NCBI GenBank assembly: GCA_001949185.1
Contig: BDGG01000006.1
Location: 1,733,657 to 1,797,656 of the forward strand
From: Ramazzottius varieornatus
Taxonomy: Eukaryota > Tardigrada > Eutardigrada > Parachela > Ramazzottiidae
Reading direction: 5' to 3'
Length of the DNA stretch: 64,000 bases
A model generated the notes under the pieces. The model did not search any database and had not been told where the DNA came from. It worked only from the letters and a program-made list of their open reading frames with translations. The position numbers were made by a program, and so were the translations under genes. Shown piece after piece: positions 11,690-23,915 of this stretch (position 1 is the stretch's first letter; each line of letters opens with the position of its first letter).

Positions 11690-13191
11690 GACACGAACAG
11701 CTTCGATCCTTTGAGAGATCTTTTGAACTAGGACTTGATAGTAGGAAGGCTTCTTCTTCCGGGCAGGCTTCTTCTCCACTGCGACTCCGATTACAGTCTC
11801 AATCAACAATCAAGCGAAGTTTTCAGCCTATAACAAACGGTTGATTGGGCAATATGAATATAACTTCCCTTAAAATCGCCTTCTCGTTTACCCACTTACT
11901 GAACTCTTTCCAGATGTTAAGACGTGACTGTAGAAAGTTCCAGCGTTGATTAGTGCCTAAGAATACAATGGGATATCCCAGAGCTTGCCGCGGCAGAGGT
12001 AGCCAGGCTCCGTCATCGTTTCCCCTTAGAGATACTTCCCGTTATCCCTGAAATATTCCTTCCCTATAAGCAGTCGAGCGTCTTGGGAAAGATGTTCAAT
12101 GAGTCAGTTGGTTCATAGAGAGAAAACACAACAAAAATAACTCCTTTTTTGTCTTGATCGACTTTTGGCATGGAAGTTGCAATGAATGCAACACACGGCT
12201 GCCAGACAACAAGCAGACACGGCAGTTTAACTGCAGGGGTGTCAGCGCCATCCTGTCATTCTTTGTCCGCCGGTCCGCGCTGGCTGCCCCGACGTTAACA
12301 CAGGGGTCCACGGTACCAACGAAATGAACAGGGGGACCTGCCTCGGCCTGCTGCCCACTTGAGACCCTCCTCGTCTTTGTGGTCTGCAAAATGACACAAC
12401 GAGCTCTTGTTCACTCTCTTCGGCATCAATTTCCTCATACAAACGATATCAACGGACTTGACGTACGTTCGTGAAACCTTATCGAATATGAATCTGTGTG
12501 CATCAAGGACTTAAGGACTTTTATCGCAGCACAGTCACAGTGAAAGCCCCCCAAATCCGGATCTTACTTCCGAATCCGGAACCCAGGGTGGGTTAGGGCT
12601 TCGGACAAGAAGCTGATAACTAGAAATATTTTGTTTTGTTTTGAAATGGTCATTTGTTCCCCGAAGGTTTTTTCACATTCTTTCGAAAGGTTGGACTGCA
12701 AAGAAACTCAGGAAATGACCGGGAACTGCGAGAAGCTACGAACTTTCACGCAGGATACTTCCGGTTCAAGCACAGTAGGATACGAGTCACTCCTACGGGT
12801 TAGAACCCGAAGGCGCGCAGTAGCAGACACTTTGGTTCAAGGGTCCAGGGGAATCGTCGAAAAGTAGCAAATGTCTCGAGTCACTGTGAGATCGGTTGGT
12901 CAGGTGGTCCAGCGCACATAAGACAGCAGCACGTGACGAAAAAGTCCACTGCGAGTCTGCGACTGCCAGAACGAGTCGAGTCGATCCACCTTGCTTTCGC
13001 TGAAGAGCTGGATAAATTCTATTTCCATTCCCTGTTTGGAGTTCTTTGGGATCATCTGTGCTGAGTTTTGCTTATCTTTCCTTTCCCAGATCATCACCCC
13101 GACTACTGTGTAGAAAAGGTGAGCAGAGGAAAGCTCAAGCTCGGTCAGGAATTCAGTGCTTTTGATTCCAGATTGATCATTGCTCGCCAAA
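11690..13191. other. Divergent intergenic region between CK1 alpha and eL34
   Basis: This must hold the promoters of the casein kinase gene (minus) and the eL34 gene (plus). A minus-strand frame at about 12242-12442 (MYEEIDAEESEQELVV...) is followed by a plausible acceptor and could be an upstream non-conserved exon. I cannot link it to CK1. No TATA box or repeat stands out. Confidence 0.35.
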
Positions 13192-13830
13192 ATGGCCCAG
13201 CGATTGACTCTTCGCCGGCGATTACCTTATAGCACAGCCTCCAACAAGAGGAAGATGTACGAGCTCTGTTCTTCGTTAACTCTGCAGACTGATTATCGTT
13301 GATGGTAGCCGAAAGTATCTTCTTGTAGTGTCAAGACTCCCGGAGGTCGCCTGGTTTACATCTACCAAAAGAAGCTCGCAACACCTGCGCGATGTGGTGA
13401 CTGCAAATGTGATTTGAAAGGCGTAAGTTTGCTCTACGTCCAGCATTCTGTCGTCCTATACTTCAAGAAGATATCGCTATCGTAGGTTATCCGAGCTCGT
13501 CCCAGGAAGCTCCATTCCGTTTCGAAACGCCAGAAACATGTCACAAGAACGTTCGGTGGATCTCGGTGCCATGCTTGTGTTCGTCAACGGTAAGATTTTG
13601 TGCTCAATCAACAATCAATATAAGCGAGTTGATTGCCTGGTTGTTGTTGATTTGACGGTTTCTCGATCTCCAGTTTTCGTGGTTGTTCGTTCTTTCTAGA
13701 GTTTTGATTTCTCTCACGATAAGCTATCCTTATCACTTTTCATTCTTTTTTCAGAGTTCTCCGCGCTTTCCTCATAGAGGAACAGAAAATTGTAGCCCGT
13801 GTAGTGAAGGCAAAGAGCGTTGGAAAGTAA
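13192..13830 (+). CDS. RPL34: 60S ribosomal protein eL34
   Basis: eL34 is a structural protein of the large ribosomal subunit. Four short exons join in frame to 112 residues (human has 117): 13192-13256, 13329-13422, 13486-13589 and 13755-13830. The start reads AAAATGGCCCAG. The translation begins MAQRLTLRRRLPYSTASNKR, followed by KTPGGRLVYIYQKK, the first zinc pair CGDC, KRQKHVTRTFGGS, the second zinc pair CHAC, and AFLIEEQKIVARVVKAKSVG before TAA. All are family signatures. The exons are individually too short to show up as long open frames. The gene converges on ARPC1 downstream. Confidence 0.95.
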
Positions 13831-14350
13831 ACTGACCCATTGTATTCAGTTTCTTGTTTCATTTGGAAATCGTCGGTGATTCTGGTTTTCTTACGGTCTT
13901 ACTCGTATTTCTCTTCGGGATATTCGTTTTCACCGTCTCGAGTCATTTCCATCATTCTTTGTCCAAGAATTCAGGCCGCGAAGAGAGCTCATGTTCTCGT
14001 ATTCGAAGAAAGTTTGAGAAGAGAACGGAAGCTGAAATGAAACTGGAATTACGGCAATTCAATTCTCGAGCTTGGCTGTTTCGAGAGCGGATCTTTTTAT
14101 GATCACAAGGCGACAACAGTTGGCATGAAGCAAGTCTTACATCAGAAAATTCAATCAAGAAAACAGTGGGAAGGATCTGTTTTGCTATCATCTGTCAAAC
14201 CTGCACCGTATACACGTAAAATGGTCAAACAAGAAGGTGGTTAAATCCGTAAAAAGAAGACTACTGTTAAATTACTAAAGAATCAAGTAAAAAAATCGGG
14301 TTTCTGTCTAGTTCAAACGAAGTTCTTGTAGACCTTCGCAGCGTTGCCGA
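13831..14350. other. Convergent 3' region between eL34 and ARPC1
   Basis: The two genes point at each other here. A 3' UTR for each is expected. I see no other gene or repeat. Confidence 0.4.
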
Positions 14351-16425
14351 TCATTTTATTCTGACGTCCCACAGAACCATTTGACCATCCATCCCAGTCG
14401 AACAGACGTGTGTGTCGTTCTTATCAGTGGAAGACCTCGAAAGCTGCCTGCAAACAGCACCCAAAAACTTGTCAGGTACAACTGTCCACCAGAAAGTCGT
14501 TCAAGAGAAACTTACGTTATCGTGTTTTGATGCGTCGTTTCAATAAAAACGTCCACGTTTTCCGTGGCTGCTCGCAAATCCAAATCCTTGAATTTCTTCA
14601 AAGCACTGGAATACAAGAAGCGCGGATTGAAAATCAGAAACCGTCTTGCTAACACAGTAACGCTCACCTGAACGCTCCAGACTCTCTTTTCTGAGCTTGG
14701 TCAATCTTCGAGACGAACGAAAGCTTTCCCGTCGCTTCGACGGAATAAAGTATCGGACAGCAGTCATGGCCCTACAAAAACAGTAACTCCTTCACTTCGG
14801 AACGGATTATACTAATAAAAGTGGGGAAAAGAATTACAGCGGCAAGGATAAAGGCTTCAGAAAGCCATATGCAGTCCATGAAAGGCAGGAACGTGGTCCG
14901 TAGTATTACGGGATGCTGGACGTCGCGCCTGGAGTCGACCACTGAGATGGAGCTGTCATGCGACACCCACGCTAGCTTATCACCACTCGGAGAGAAACGG
15001 ACGCTGTGCACCCATCCACCTACAATGCACAAACGTGAATATATTACACGGCCACAGCGTCGTAAAGAGAGTGGAGGCTATCATCAAGGAAGCGAACTCT
15101 CACCTGAACGACTATATTCTGCCATTAGACTGGCGAACGTGCTTTTTTCTCCCCATGCTGACGGTTGTGGCTTCTCGTCGACTTCTTTGATGTACGCAGA
15201 AAATACTCTGCAAGACAGATTCGAGCTTGATCTAAAAGACCGATTGGGATACGAGAAATCAGATTCAGTTTGCATTTCCTGGCTTCAACATGACAGCCTT
15301 GTAGTTAATTCAATCAAATCAAAACAGTCGCCCAATTCATTGGCGCCTGACGTCATCAAGTCAGAAGGAACAGAGTTCACCAGCAATCTATCGTGAGCAA
15401 CGGTCGTGACGTCACAGTGATATTCAAATCACATTTTCGGATTTGATTGAAGCAATTGAGTTAACCATAAGACCACCACGCTCAGTTCGTACCTGGTCGT
15501 AAAATCGGAAGCGCCAACTGCAAGAGCGTAGTTGTTGGGATGCCAGTCGATAGTGGTGACGGTAGATCGGATGGGCTTTTTGATATGTTTACTGAGCCAC
15601 CTGAAAAGACAAGAGAGGAAGGAAAGATCAGAGGAGTCAAGTGAGGAGGCGAGTATCAATCTCATCACATGCAAACAAATAATCGGCCTTTCCCACATTC
15701 TTATCACACATACCAGTCATTTTCCTCGTCGAAATAACAAACAGCAACCAGTTTGGCTCCACAGCCCACTGCAAACTTGTTCTCTTTGGGGGACCACCGC
15801 ACACATGTGGCCGCACGATTTATCCGCAGGAGGACCAGCGCTTTCGTCCAAGCACCATTGACAAACGTCCAAACGTAGGCATTCCTGTCCGCTCCACAGG
15901 TTACGATGCGGTTAGTGTCGGGAGCCCAGTCGATGCTGGTTACCCTTAAATCGTGGGCCGATAAGGTAGCCGTCGTACTCCAGTGGCCATTGTGATTCTT
16001 GCACAGGATGACATCGTTTCCGTTCAGGCTAAATGCGATCTCTGTGAAGACAACAATTAATATAGACGAAATTAGATTTCCATGCAGTGGAATCAATCAA
16101 TCATGCACAACACCGCCCGTATCATGCTGGTCCACTGCGAGCTATCATGATGGTAGGCCACAGGGCTTCAATTCTCGTGTCGATTATTGATGAGGGATGC
16201 AAATAGTTCGGCCTTACAGCCGACCATACAGTGGAATATCCCGAATATTCCCAGCTTCAAGTGGAATAATCTTCTCCCATCCAGCCGCACTCATTCTTCG
16301 TCCATAAACTTACGGTAGTATTCCACCATACCTGTCTTATTTTTATTCCATGCATGACAGGTGATAGGTTCGATCCCGAAACTGTGAGCTTCAGCAACTT
16401 GATAATGTGCGCCGTTTGATGTCAT
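14351..16425 (-). CDS. ARPC1: Arp2/3 complex subunit 1 (ARPC1, p41), WD40 protein
   Basis: ARPC1 is the seven-bladed WD40 subunit of the Arp2/3 complex, which nucleates branched actin. Eight exons join in perfect phase to 368 residues (human 370): 16332-16425, 15714-16041, 15493-15600, 15104-15207, 14838-15019, 14668-14771, 14516-14605 and 14351-14447. Diagnostic stretches are [101 protein letters not shown], the insert ending TTHQNTITQ, and the last blade [17 protein letters not shown]. Nothing is missing. Invertebrates usually have one copy, so the A/B paralogue split of vertebrates does not apply. Confidence 0.95.
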
Positions 16426-16429
16426 CTCC

Positions 16430-17420
16430 TCCTTCTGCAACACATCCGTTGGCCTGTACCGAGATGGATTGGCGTTCAGCAAGGTAAATCTAACGAGATG
16501 CTGGTAGTAGATCACAGTGGGATCGACGATGTAAACTTGACCGAGAAGAATCGAGACATAGCGACTAGCGAGTAGATCTTTGGCAAAAAATGTATGTCGA
16601 TGGTGGATCGGCCTCTTCAAAAGTATCGAAAACGTGTTTGCATGTGCAGTACGGTGCACATGCGAGAGAATCAATCAAGCGTAACGAACAGTCCACCACC
16701 AGGTGGCTTGCAGGCGTGGCTCGTGAGTATACGCAGTTACGTACAAGTTTTCGAAATTTGGAGTGTTTCGATTTTCAATGGCATGTTGAAAGCAATAGTA
16801 CAGGTACAAACTAAGCTTCTGAAGCAGAAAGTCGGCCATATCGTATGTTTAACGCTCTCCCCAGCAATAGTGATTCAGAGCGAAAGCATCAAACCATGAA
16901 ACAAGCAAGAAAATGAGTCTCGGTGAGATGGAAGTATAAGCGAAGAACATACGTAGTTGCATCGGATCTCCACTGGTCTGCAATTCTTACGGATCATCCG
17001 GTTTTTGATTCTACTAGCTCAAGCGTGTGTTTAGGTCCCGGTGCTACTGGTGTCTACGTACGGCACTTTGGAAAGGATACCCTCACCAAAGTGGAGGACC
17101 ATGGTGATAGACTCCGACCAGTGTTGTTCCGATTATTGTAATTCGTAATTGAAAATGGCCAAATTTGACGGTTTTGGAATTCCGATATAACAATTCAAAT
17201 TGCAAACTCTGGGTTGGTCATTTTGGTATTACAGACATTAAGTTACCACTTGCAGTTCACTTTCCCACTGTGGCTAACAAGCGGAACCGGAATCGTACGT
17301 GAAGATTTCGCTGTAGGTTAAGTTAACACGCACACTAATTCTCCTGTAGTTAGACTGAACAATAAATTTGAGTTTGTTTTCAGTCTGTCTTTCTCGCCCC
17401 TCCGTAAATGCTCTTGAATC
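16430..17420. other. Upstream of ARPC1, with old repeat fragments
   Basis: No gene is recognised. The part at 17118-17260 is a fragment of the AT-rich repeat family seen near 7340 and 21000, joined to a piece (ATTACAGACATTAAGTTACC) also found inside the MITE at 22742-23915. Confidence 0.35.
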
Positions 17421-18704
17421 ATGGATAGGAAGACAGCCTGCTTGCTTCTCATGTCTGAAGTCTTATCTTACGAAGATACTGTAATGATGCTCTCTGTGCC
17501 GATGGTCGAAAGACCGTTGAGAATTCCGTTTTACCTGGATTTTATAGATGATTCGGGCATTTGGGAATGGTTTCACTTAAACAAGAGAAAACATTCCTCG
17601 CTTGAAAGAAGCCTTCGGCATACCTGATATCATCCGTTTGGAGAACAAGTCAAGGTTTGATGGCGCAGAGATCCTGTGTATTCTCCTCGGTTGACTTGCC
17701 TATCCAAGCCAATAGATTCAATTATCGCCGGAGCAAACCGGAGTTGTCCATGGCTTTCAGTTGGGTGGTCGGTTATGTGGATTCTAACTTCGGGCATCTG
17801 CTCACATCCATGGATTTGTGCTGGCTCAAAGCAGCGGACATCTCTCTGTTCTGCAAAGCAGTCTGTCGGAAAGGTGCACCACTCTGCGATGTATGGGGTT
17901 TTATCGACGGCACTTTTCGTCCTTGCTGCCGGCCGGAGGTTGTTCAGAAAACTATCTACAGCGGCTATTACCGCCTCCATGGCTTAAAGTTTCAGTCCGT
18001 GATGGCACCTAATGGATTAGTTGCGAATCTGGACGGACCGTGACCTGGCAGACGCCATGATTCAGGTAAGAGATGGACGAGTATTTCGCACTGTTAATCC
18101 AGTAAAACTAAAGTCTTAAGTGGCGCATTTTTTCGATATTGACGCCAAAGAGCCTGCGCCACTTGGGCAAACGATCTTTTAGACTTTGTTTAATGGAATG
18201 ACGCACGTTATCAGTGTTACTGGCTTGAAGCGTGCACCACTTGAAGAAAAACGCCGAGGAGCTTGTCTGTCGAGCTAAACGTTTTAAATTTCAGGTATGC
18301 TGGCTGGAAGCGGATTGCTCGATCTACTCAAGAATAAGATGGCTGAAACGGGGAACATCTGCCGGCTGTATGGAGATCCTGCATATCCAATATCCGAATA
18401 CCTTGAAGCTCCATTTCGTGCAGCTGCGGCAGAGCTGTCGCAAGAAGAAAACGATTTTAACGAAGCTATGTCAGGAGAGCGGATAGCTGTGGAATGGGGT
18501 TTCAGTGAAGTCGTCCAACATTTCGCTTTTCCAGATTACTCAAGAATTTTGAATGTCCTCTGGCAGCCGGTCGGAACACTGTATATTGTTGGTACTCTTT
18601 TGACCAACTCTACAGTCTGTCTGGGTCATGCCGGTAAGGTGTTTGATTTCTTTGGCATAGCACCTCCATCTTTGGAGCAGTATTTAAAAAACAAGCTTGA
18701 TTAA
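17421..18704 (+). pseudogene. PIF/Harbinger-type DDE transposase, disrupted
   Basis: Pieces of a HARBI1-like DDE_Tnp_4 transposase follow each other on the plus strand. An N-terminal part lies at 17421-17627. After frame changes comes KPELSMAFSWVVGYVDSNFG, then the first catalytic Asp in WGFIDGTFRPCCRP, then YSGYYRLHGLKFQSV. After 18068 it resumes with GMLAGSGLLDLLKNKM, the second Asp in YGDPAYP and the Glu in RIAVEWGFSEV, ending near 18704. All three catalytic acids survive. However, there are in-frame stops (one near 17690 and one near 18042), at least one frameshift near 17625, and a 230-bp gap carrying two hairpin repeats. This is a dead copy. Confidence 0.75.
18117..18245. repeat. Paired hairpin repeat inside the Harbinger relic
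   Basis: Two palindromes (18117-18166 and 18193-18245) lie between the two halves of the transposase. The surrounding sequence starts with GTAAGAG and ends with TTTCAG, so the pair sits in an intron or an intron-like gap. Confidence 0.75.
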
Positions 18705-18719
18705 ACGATTAGACCGCAG

Positions 18720-20170
18720 AACGGATTCACCTCAAATTTTTTCCGCAGCAGCTCAACACACTCACCAAGTCTCGTAAAAGTTCTGTTCAAACCTGAAGGT
18801 ATAAGGCAAGGATTAACTCAAAATTCGGCAAAGCAAAAAAACGGTTAAAAAGGACTCGACGGTGCAGCTCATCTTGGCACCTTGTTCAGTCTTTCTTTAG
18901 ACCTTCCAACGCTTCCATCATCAGCAGTCATCAACTTACAGTAGTCATCAGTCATCAACAGCAGTCATCAACTCATCTCGCTTACGCTCAGCTTCACTCT
19001 TCGACCGGTCAGTTTCCATTCGTTTCAGCTCGAGTTCATACTTCATCTTGCTTTCTCTTGCCAGGCGCGACTCTCGGGCATACTATCGAAGGAGGCGAAC
19101 TTGGGTGTCTTCGACACAATGGATTCGTGTCGACTTGGGTGCAGCGCCTTCTCCTCCGCTTGTCGCCGATCCTGGCGATCCCACTCCTACCACAGCGTCC
19201 ATGGACTGCACCGTTAGCTCTTGCACGTTTTCCCTGTTTGCTGTCCTTTCCCAAAGTGAAACCTGCAGAGTTGTATGAGGAGAATGCCACAAGAGAACAG
19301 AGATATCGATGATAACAAATGATTTTTTTGGCGAAACCTCAGGTTGAGTTTTGACGTTAGAACCGTGAATAGTTACCGCTCCATGCTATGTTAGCTGCAA
19401 TTCCGATTACGCTATTTTCCGAAAATAAGGGGAGCCCCGGGAAGCAAAATGTAGTTACAGGCCACGAAAGGGGCGGAGCAAGACCGTAGCTACAGTTGCA
19501 AAGTGAACGGGAGTGGCAATTTAATCTCTATATTAATCGGAATTGAATCGGCATTCCAGGAACGAGAAGACATTTTAATGTACAATTGAAGTCCAAGATG
19601 TTGGTGATTCGAATGATTACTGACACCAAAGAAGCACGCAAAATTCACGTAGAGATATCACTTTCTCGCCTTGTGAAGCACTTTCAGTGCTTTATTGAGT
19701 GACTAACGGTGCGCTGGTGCATGTACAACGCAGAATCAGAATGCGTACAAAGTGCTTCACGAAGCTGCAGTTCGTCTGTGTAGGACGTATACGTGACCAG
19801 CACCCGGCGAGCCTTGCTAGGGTTCTGTTTCTCCCGTGGGGTTCAAGTTTACGCCTATGTGATGCACCGTGCCTCCTTCATGGAGCATAACAGTCCGTAT
19901 TGACGACAACCATCCGTACTGGATGCCTTGGGAAAGACGTATTCTCCGAGAGTACCAGAGGTTCAATCAAAACGCTTACCCATCCGACGCGGGGTACCGA
20001 CAGAAATGCCAATTTTATGAAAGACTCATTCGTCATATGTAAACAATCAACAAAATTTAAACTAATGAAGTGCCATTCTTCTTCAAATCTAAAATGCTAT
20101 AAATTTCTTCCAAACCTCGGCTATGTACAAAAGTGCCAAAAACGCAAGCAGCATTGCCTCTCTGAATTTT
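18720..20170. repeat. Spacer with simple repeats and a MITE fragment
   Basis: No gene is recognised. 18917-18975 is a loose tandem of CAGTCATCAAC units. 19391-19530 is about 85% identical by eye to 23743-23876 (for example AAGTGAACGGGAGTGGCAA), that is, an internal fragment of the larger MITE but without its terminus. Confidence 0.45.
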
Positions 20171-20182
20171 CTGCTTCAAAAA

Positions 20183-20890
20183 CTAATTTCCTATGCTAAT
20201 TTTCTGCTTCAAAAACGAAAGAGATCTTGGCTTGCCTGTGCGCGCAGCAACTTTCTTCCCGATCTTCTCCACGAGCTCTCGTGCTTCGTTGCCGAAGACA
20301 CCATACGTTTCAAATCCGACGGGGCAAAACAGGTATCGACCCTCCAGCTCCTCGTACTTCCTCTTTTTCTCCTCAGCTTGGTTTGCAGTATAACCTACCT
20401 GATTGGTGGAGCCCTGGAGATAGGTCTGTGCCAGCGTGTCCACCACAGCCACGTCCCATGCAAGGGCTTTTCCTTGGTACCACGGAACAAGCGTTAGTCC
20501 ATCGGGTCGCATGTTTCCATCGTGCATCAATCCATTCGGCTCTCTCACGTTATGAACCTGGCAGCTAGTCAGGGCTCTGTGGATGATGTCGTTGAGTGCG
20601 TCATGCCTGCTATGGCCTCCGGCGCTGTGTTTGCAGGCTAATCCATGACGAACTGTGCTGTCCACCTTCGTCCCGCATCGGCAAATATGCGTCTCGCACA
20701 GCTTGGCTCCAAGCCGTAGTCCTACAGAAATCTTAAAAGAATTATCATCTAGGCGGTTACCTAAAGTTGAGACTGGCAAGGCATTTAACCATGCCCCGGA
20801 TTCCTTTGTGGAAACGGCATAAAGACGGGCTTTTTCGGTGGGCAAAGACTGCTCTAACAGGGCACGAGAGCTGGATTCGACGGGGGGCGT
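20183..20890 (-). mobile_element. 3' end of a non-LTR retrotransposon ORF
   Basis: An open minus-strand frame resembles the C-terminal region found after the reverse transcriptase in a widespread family of invertebrate retroelements. It contains a Cys/His cluster (HICRCGTKVD...RHGLACKHSAGGHSRH) followed by RPDGLTLVPWYQGKALAWDV and VDTLAQTYL. The RPDG...WDV spacing could be a restriction-like (PD-D/ExK) endonuclease core, which is inference. No reverse transcriptase lies upstream, so the copy is 5'-truncated as is usual for such elements. The stop is at 20183-20185. Just past it TTTTCTGCTTCAAAAAC is repeated twice. Confidence 0.6.
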
Positions 20891-21019
20891 GTCCCATAGC
20901 ATTTTATGAAAACTCAAATTACAAAACATCATCCCAATAATTCGAATAATTTCAATTGTTGTTGAAACTTGAATTTGAATTAATCGTCCAGCCACGACGA
21001 GGTACCTGCAATTCAAATT

Positions 21020-22735
21020 GCTGCTGCACGAGGGATTCCGATTAGTCGCAATTGAAATTCAAACTGAAAAAGTCATATCGGAACAACACTGATTTCGACT
21101 ACTGTAGTTCAAAGTCACACCAGACGGCCCACGAGTAAAAGAGTACTTAGCAACGTAATGACCGAAGTGTATTCCGTACTTCCGTTTGGGCCGGACAGGT
21201 ACCTAGCGTACACTTTTCTCAACCGGCGCATGCGTGGCCGAGTGCAGTCTGTGCGCCGGTACCTAGGTGACTGATGCACGCGCAAGCCGTTTAGACTTTT
21301 GAATTTTCGACGATGCAACTTCAATACCGTCACGTCTGCTCCTGCTGGACCTGTCATCACAACCTTGCCCCATCTTTGCCCGCTCCTCTCTGTCGAATCC
21401 GCCTCCCTGCTCTTAGCTGATATCTTCCAGACATCAACAGCAGCGCTGCGGCATCTTGGAAACAGCCGATTCCCGTCACCAGGCCCACTCAGCTGAGCTG
21501 GATACGTCTACTGTTGGCGAGAGGCTGTCATTTTTCTGGATGCTTGGGATGTTCTGACACTGGTAAGAGAGCTCTTATAGCTTATCGCTCTGTGAAAATG
21601 TGTGGACTGGAATCATGTTAACTCGTTCTGCTATCAAAGATGCTGCTTGAACGTGCAATTGCATTAGGTTTAGCTCTTTGTAAAACATGCTCTCTTGGAC
21701 GCTAATAGATTCTAGGCGCATATGTCTTGAAGATACCTGTTATTTCCGTTTATAGAAATATCTTGCATATCCTCAGGATGGTAAGAAAAAGCAAAACTAT
21801 CTCTCTGGAAGGGTGGAACTTACTTCGTGAAATAGGCCTTGGATTCGGGAAAGCGCTTATGAATCCCCTCTATGGAAATTCTTTGTGGAAATCCCGATTT
21901 GAATATTCCGCCAAGAAACGAACGTGCTGTTTTGCAGACACTCCGAGAACACTATTATAGGGCCAGCAACCAGTTAAACAGAATCGGGTGGGGAGAAGGC
22001 AGCAAAGGAGCTATGATTTTGGGAAAGGTGGTCGAAAGTTACCGCTGTACGGGAGGATTAGACAGTGGTGAACAACAAAATATCGTGACATCAAGCGGTT
22101 GACTGCCAGACTGTCATGTTACTACCTGACATGACAGCCTGTCGGCGGGCCACCAACCTGGCCCGATCGTTCGACGGAAGACCGAGCCAAGTCGAACGTG
22201 ACAATCGTCAATGCGAGTGGACCGGGTCATCAAAAATCAATGAACGTCAATCAAGAAATCAACCGAACAATAATCGCTCGAACAGTCCGAAAATTCAAGC
22301 AACCAATTGAAGCGAAACTCGACGCCGATTTCATCAATCAAGCGATCAAATTTATCCTTTGATTGACTGATTCGCTGAATTGAAATGCACATAGTTGGGC
22401 ACACATGTGCAATCTAGTAGACTCACAGTCCATACTGCTAATAACACCCCAGGATCCCCTAGTGCGGTGTACTCCGAATTCACGAATTTTTCTTCTTGGG
22501 GGTCATCTGGTGTGACTGAGCGAACCCAACAGTACGCATTCCAAAAAGTTTGAGCCACACAATGGATCGAAATTATAACTAATGTCAAGTCCTGGTTTCT
22601 TGTTCCTCAGTGTTCTCAGACACCACCAGACAGAATTTTTCTCACGTTTTTCATACTGACGATTCATGGAAAGTAAACGTACTTTTCGACATTTGCTTTT
22701 GTTTTGGTTCGGATTTCAATTCTCATTTCCTGGTG
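21020..22735. other. Spacer, no gene recognised
   Basis: The first 70 bases are AT-rich repeat related to 7340 and 17120. The remainder has only short open frames without recognisable homology. 22230-22385 is rich in TCAATCAA-type motifs. Confidence 0.3.
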
Positions 22736-22741
22736 TACAGT

Positions 22742-23915
22742 AATGCTTCAGGAACTTGGCGAACTGAGTCATCATACGCGCGAAACATCCATTGGGGGAT
22801 TGGTAGGGCAAAATTTCCGGACCGCGGCTCAAACGTGCGCGTATATTACAGACATTAAGTTGCCTTCGCCAGATGAAAATCCCACTGTAGCTAAGATGAA
22901 TTGCAACGTCACTCATAAGTAGGAATGTTAATTATCCATCCACAAAGGACGTATCCGAATATATCCGGATAAAACCTCGATTGGTTAAGGATTTTATTCA
23001 CCCAACTCCTAACCGTATAGAACTCTTATCCATCCGGATACGATTCAGATAACATCTGTATCCATCCAATGTTTATCCGGTTAAAAGTACTTGAATCAAT
23101 CAGACAATCAAAGCAGAACACCTCAGTCTCACTAACATTATGCAGCAGACTGGGCGACCGTGGCAAATGCGCAACCCCTTTGCCGTTAACAGCGCACTGG
23201 AAGTCGGCTTATCGATCATGTTTTATTGTTTCGCTCTCCCGTTTTGCTTCGATCATGCTACTCAACAGTTCTATGTCCATTATTAGTTGACGGACTTTAG
23301 TTCGTAGGTCAGCAACCCAAGGCTTCTCTAGTGGTGGTCGATACATTACACTCCTTCGCAACCGCTTAGAAGCTGAAGCCATCCAGGCAGTGTTATTCTT
23401 GAACTCTTGGACGGCGGTTTCCGAAGCTAAAGTAGCAATACTGATATGTGATGATAAATAGATAACCTAGATATTTGGTAGTTTCGACTTGGCTCCAGTA
23501 AACGGAGAACAATTGTCAACTAAATCGTTTAACCGGATAATATCCGGATAATCCGGATGAAAATTTTATCCAGTTACCTGGATATGGATAAAACTTTTAT
23601 CCTTCCATATGGTATCCGGATGAGTTTTTATCCATCCGTTCAACCGTTCATCCATCCATTAACAACCCTACTCATAAGCGCAGCAGCTGATCAGAACTTT
23701 GAATAGTTGGGCAACCACCATGCTTCCCAATGCTAGCCAACCGTAACTCCGATTACGCTATTTTTCGAAAATAAGGGGAGCTACGGAAAGCAAAATGTAG
23801 TTACACGTCGCGAAAGGGGCGGAGCAAGGCCGTAGCTACAGTTGCAAAGTGAACGGGAGTGGCAACTTAATCTCTGTGATGACTCACTTCGCCAAGTTCA
23901 TGAAGAATTACAGTA
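22742..23915. mobile_element. Mariner-like MITE, split by a nested hAT MITE
   Basis: The left end (CAGTAATGCTTCAGGAACTT, continuing GGCGAACTGAGTCATCAT) and the right end (reverse complement CTGTAATTCTTCATGAACTT, continuing GGCGAAGTGAGTCATCA) form roughly 38-bp inverted repeats flanked by TA on each side. Removing the nested hAT element at 22920-23670 leaves an element of about 420 bp. There is no transposase. It is related to the 122-bp element at 4645. Confidence 0.65.
22920..23670. mobile_element. Non-autonomous hAT element (751 bp) rich in TATCCGGATA
   Basis: The ends are TAGGAATGTTAAT (22920-22932) and the complement of TAGGGTTGTTAAT (23658-23670). They are flanked by a perfect 8-bp duplication CTCATAAG (22912-22919 and 23671-23678). 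Both subterminal regions hold many copies of TATCCGGATA and half-sites such as ATCCATCC. No intact transposase is present. It inserted into the older mariner-like MITE. Confidence 0.85.

Noticed and set aside
12631-12867. Plus-strand frame upstream of eL34
   Set aside because: No homology, no continuation into another exon, and located in the expected promoter region.
14821-15396. 191-codon plus-strand open frame
   Set aside because: It is the antisense shadow of ARPC1 exons 4 and 5.
20123-20568. Plus-strand open frames of 113-124 codons
   Set aside because: Antisense to the retrotransposon C-terminal ORF, which has recognisable motifs on the minus strand.
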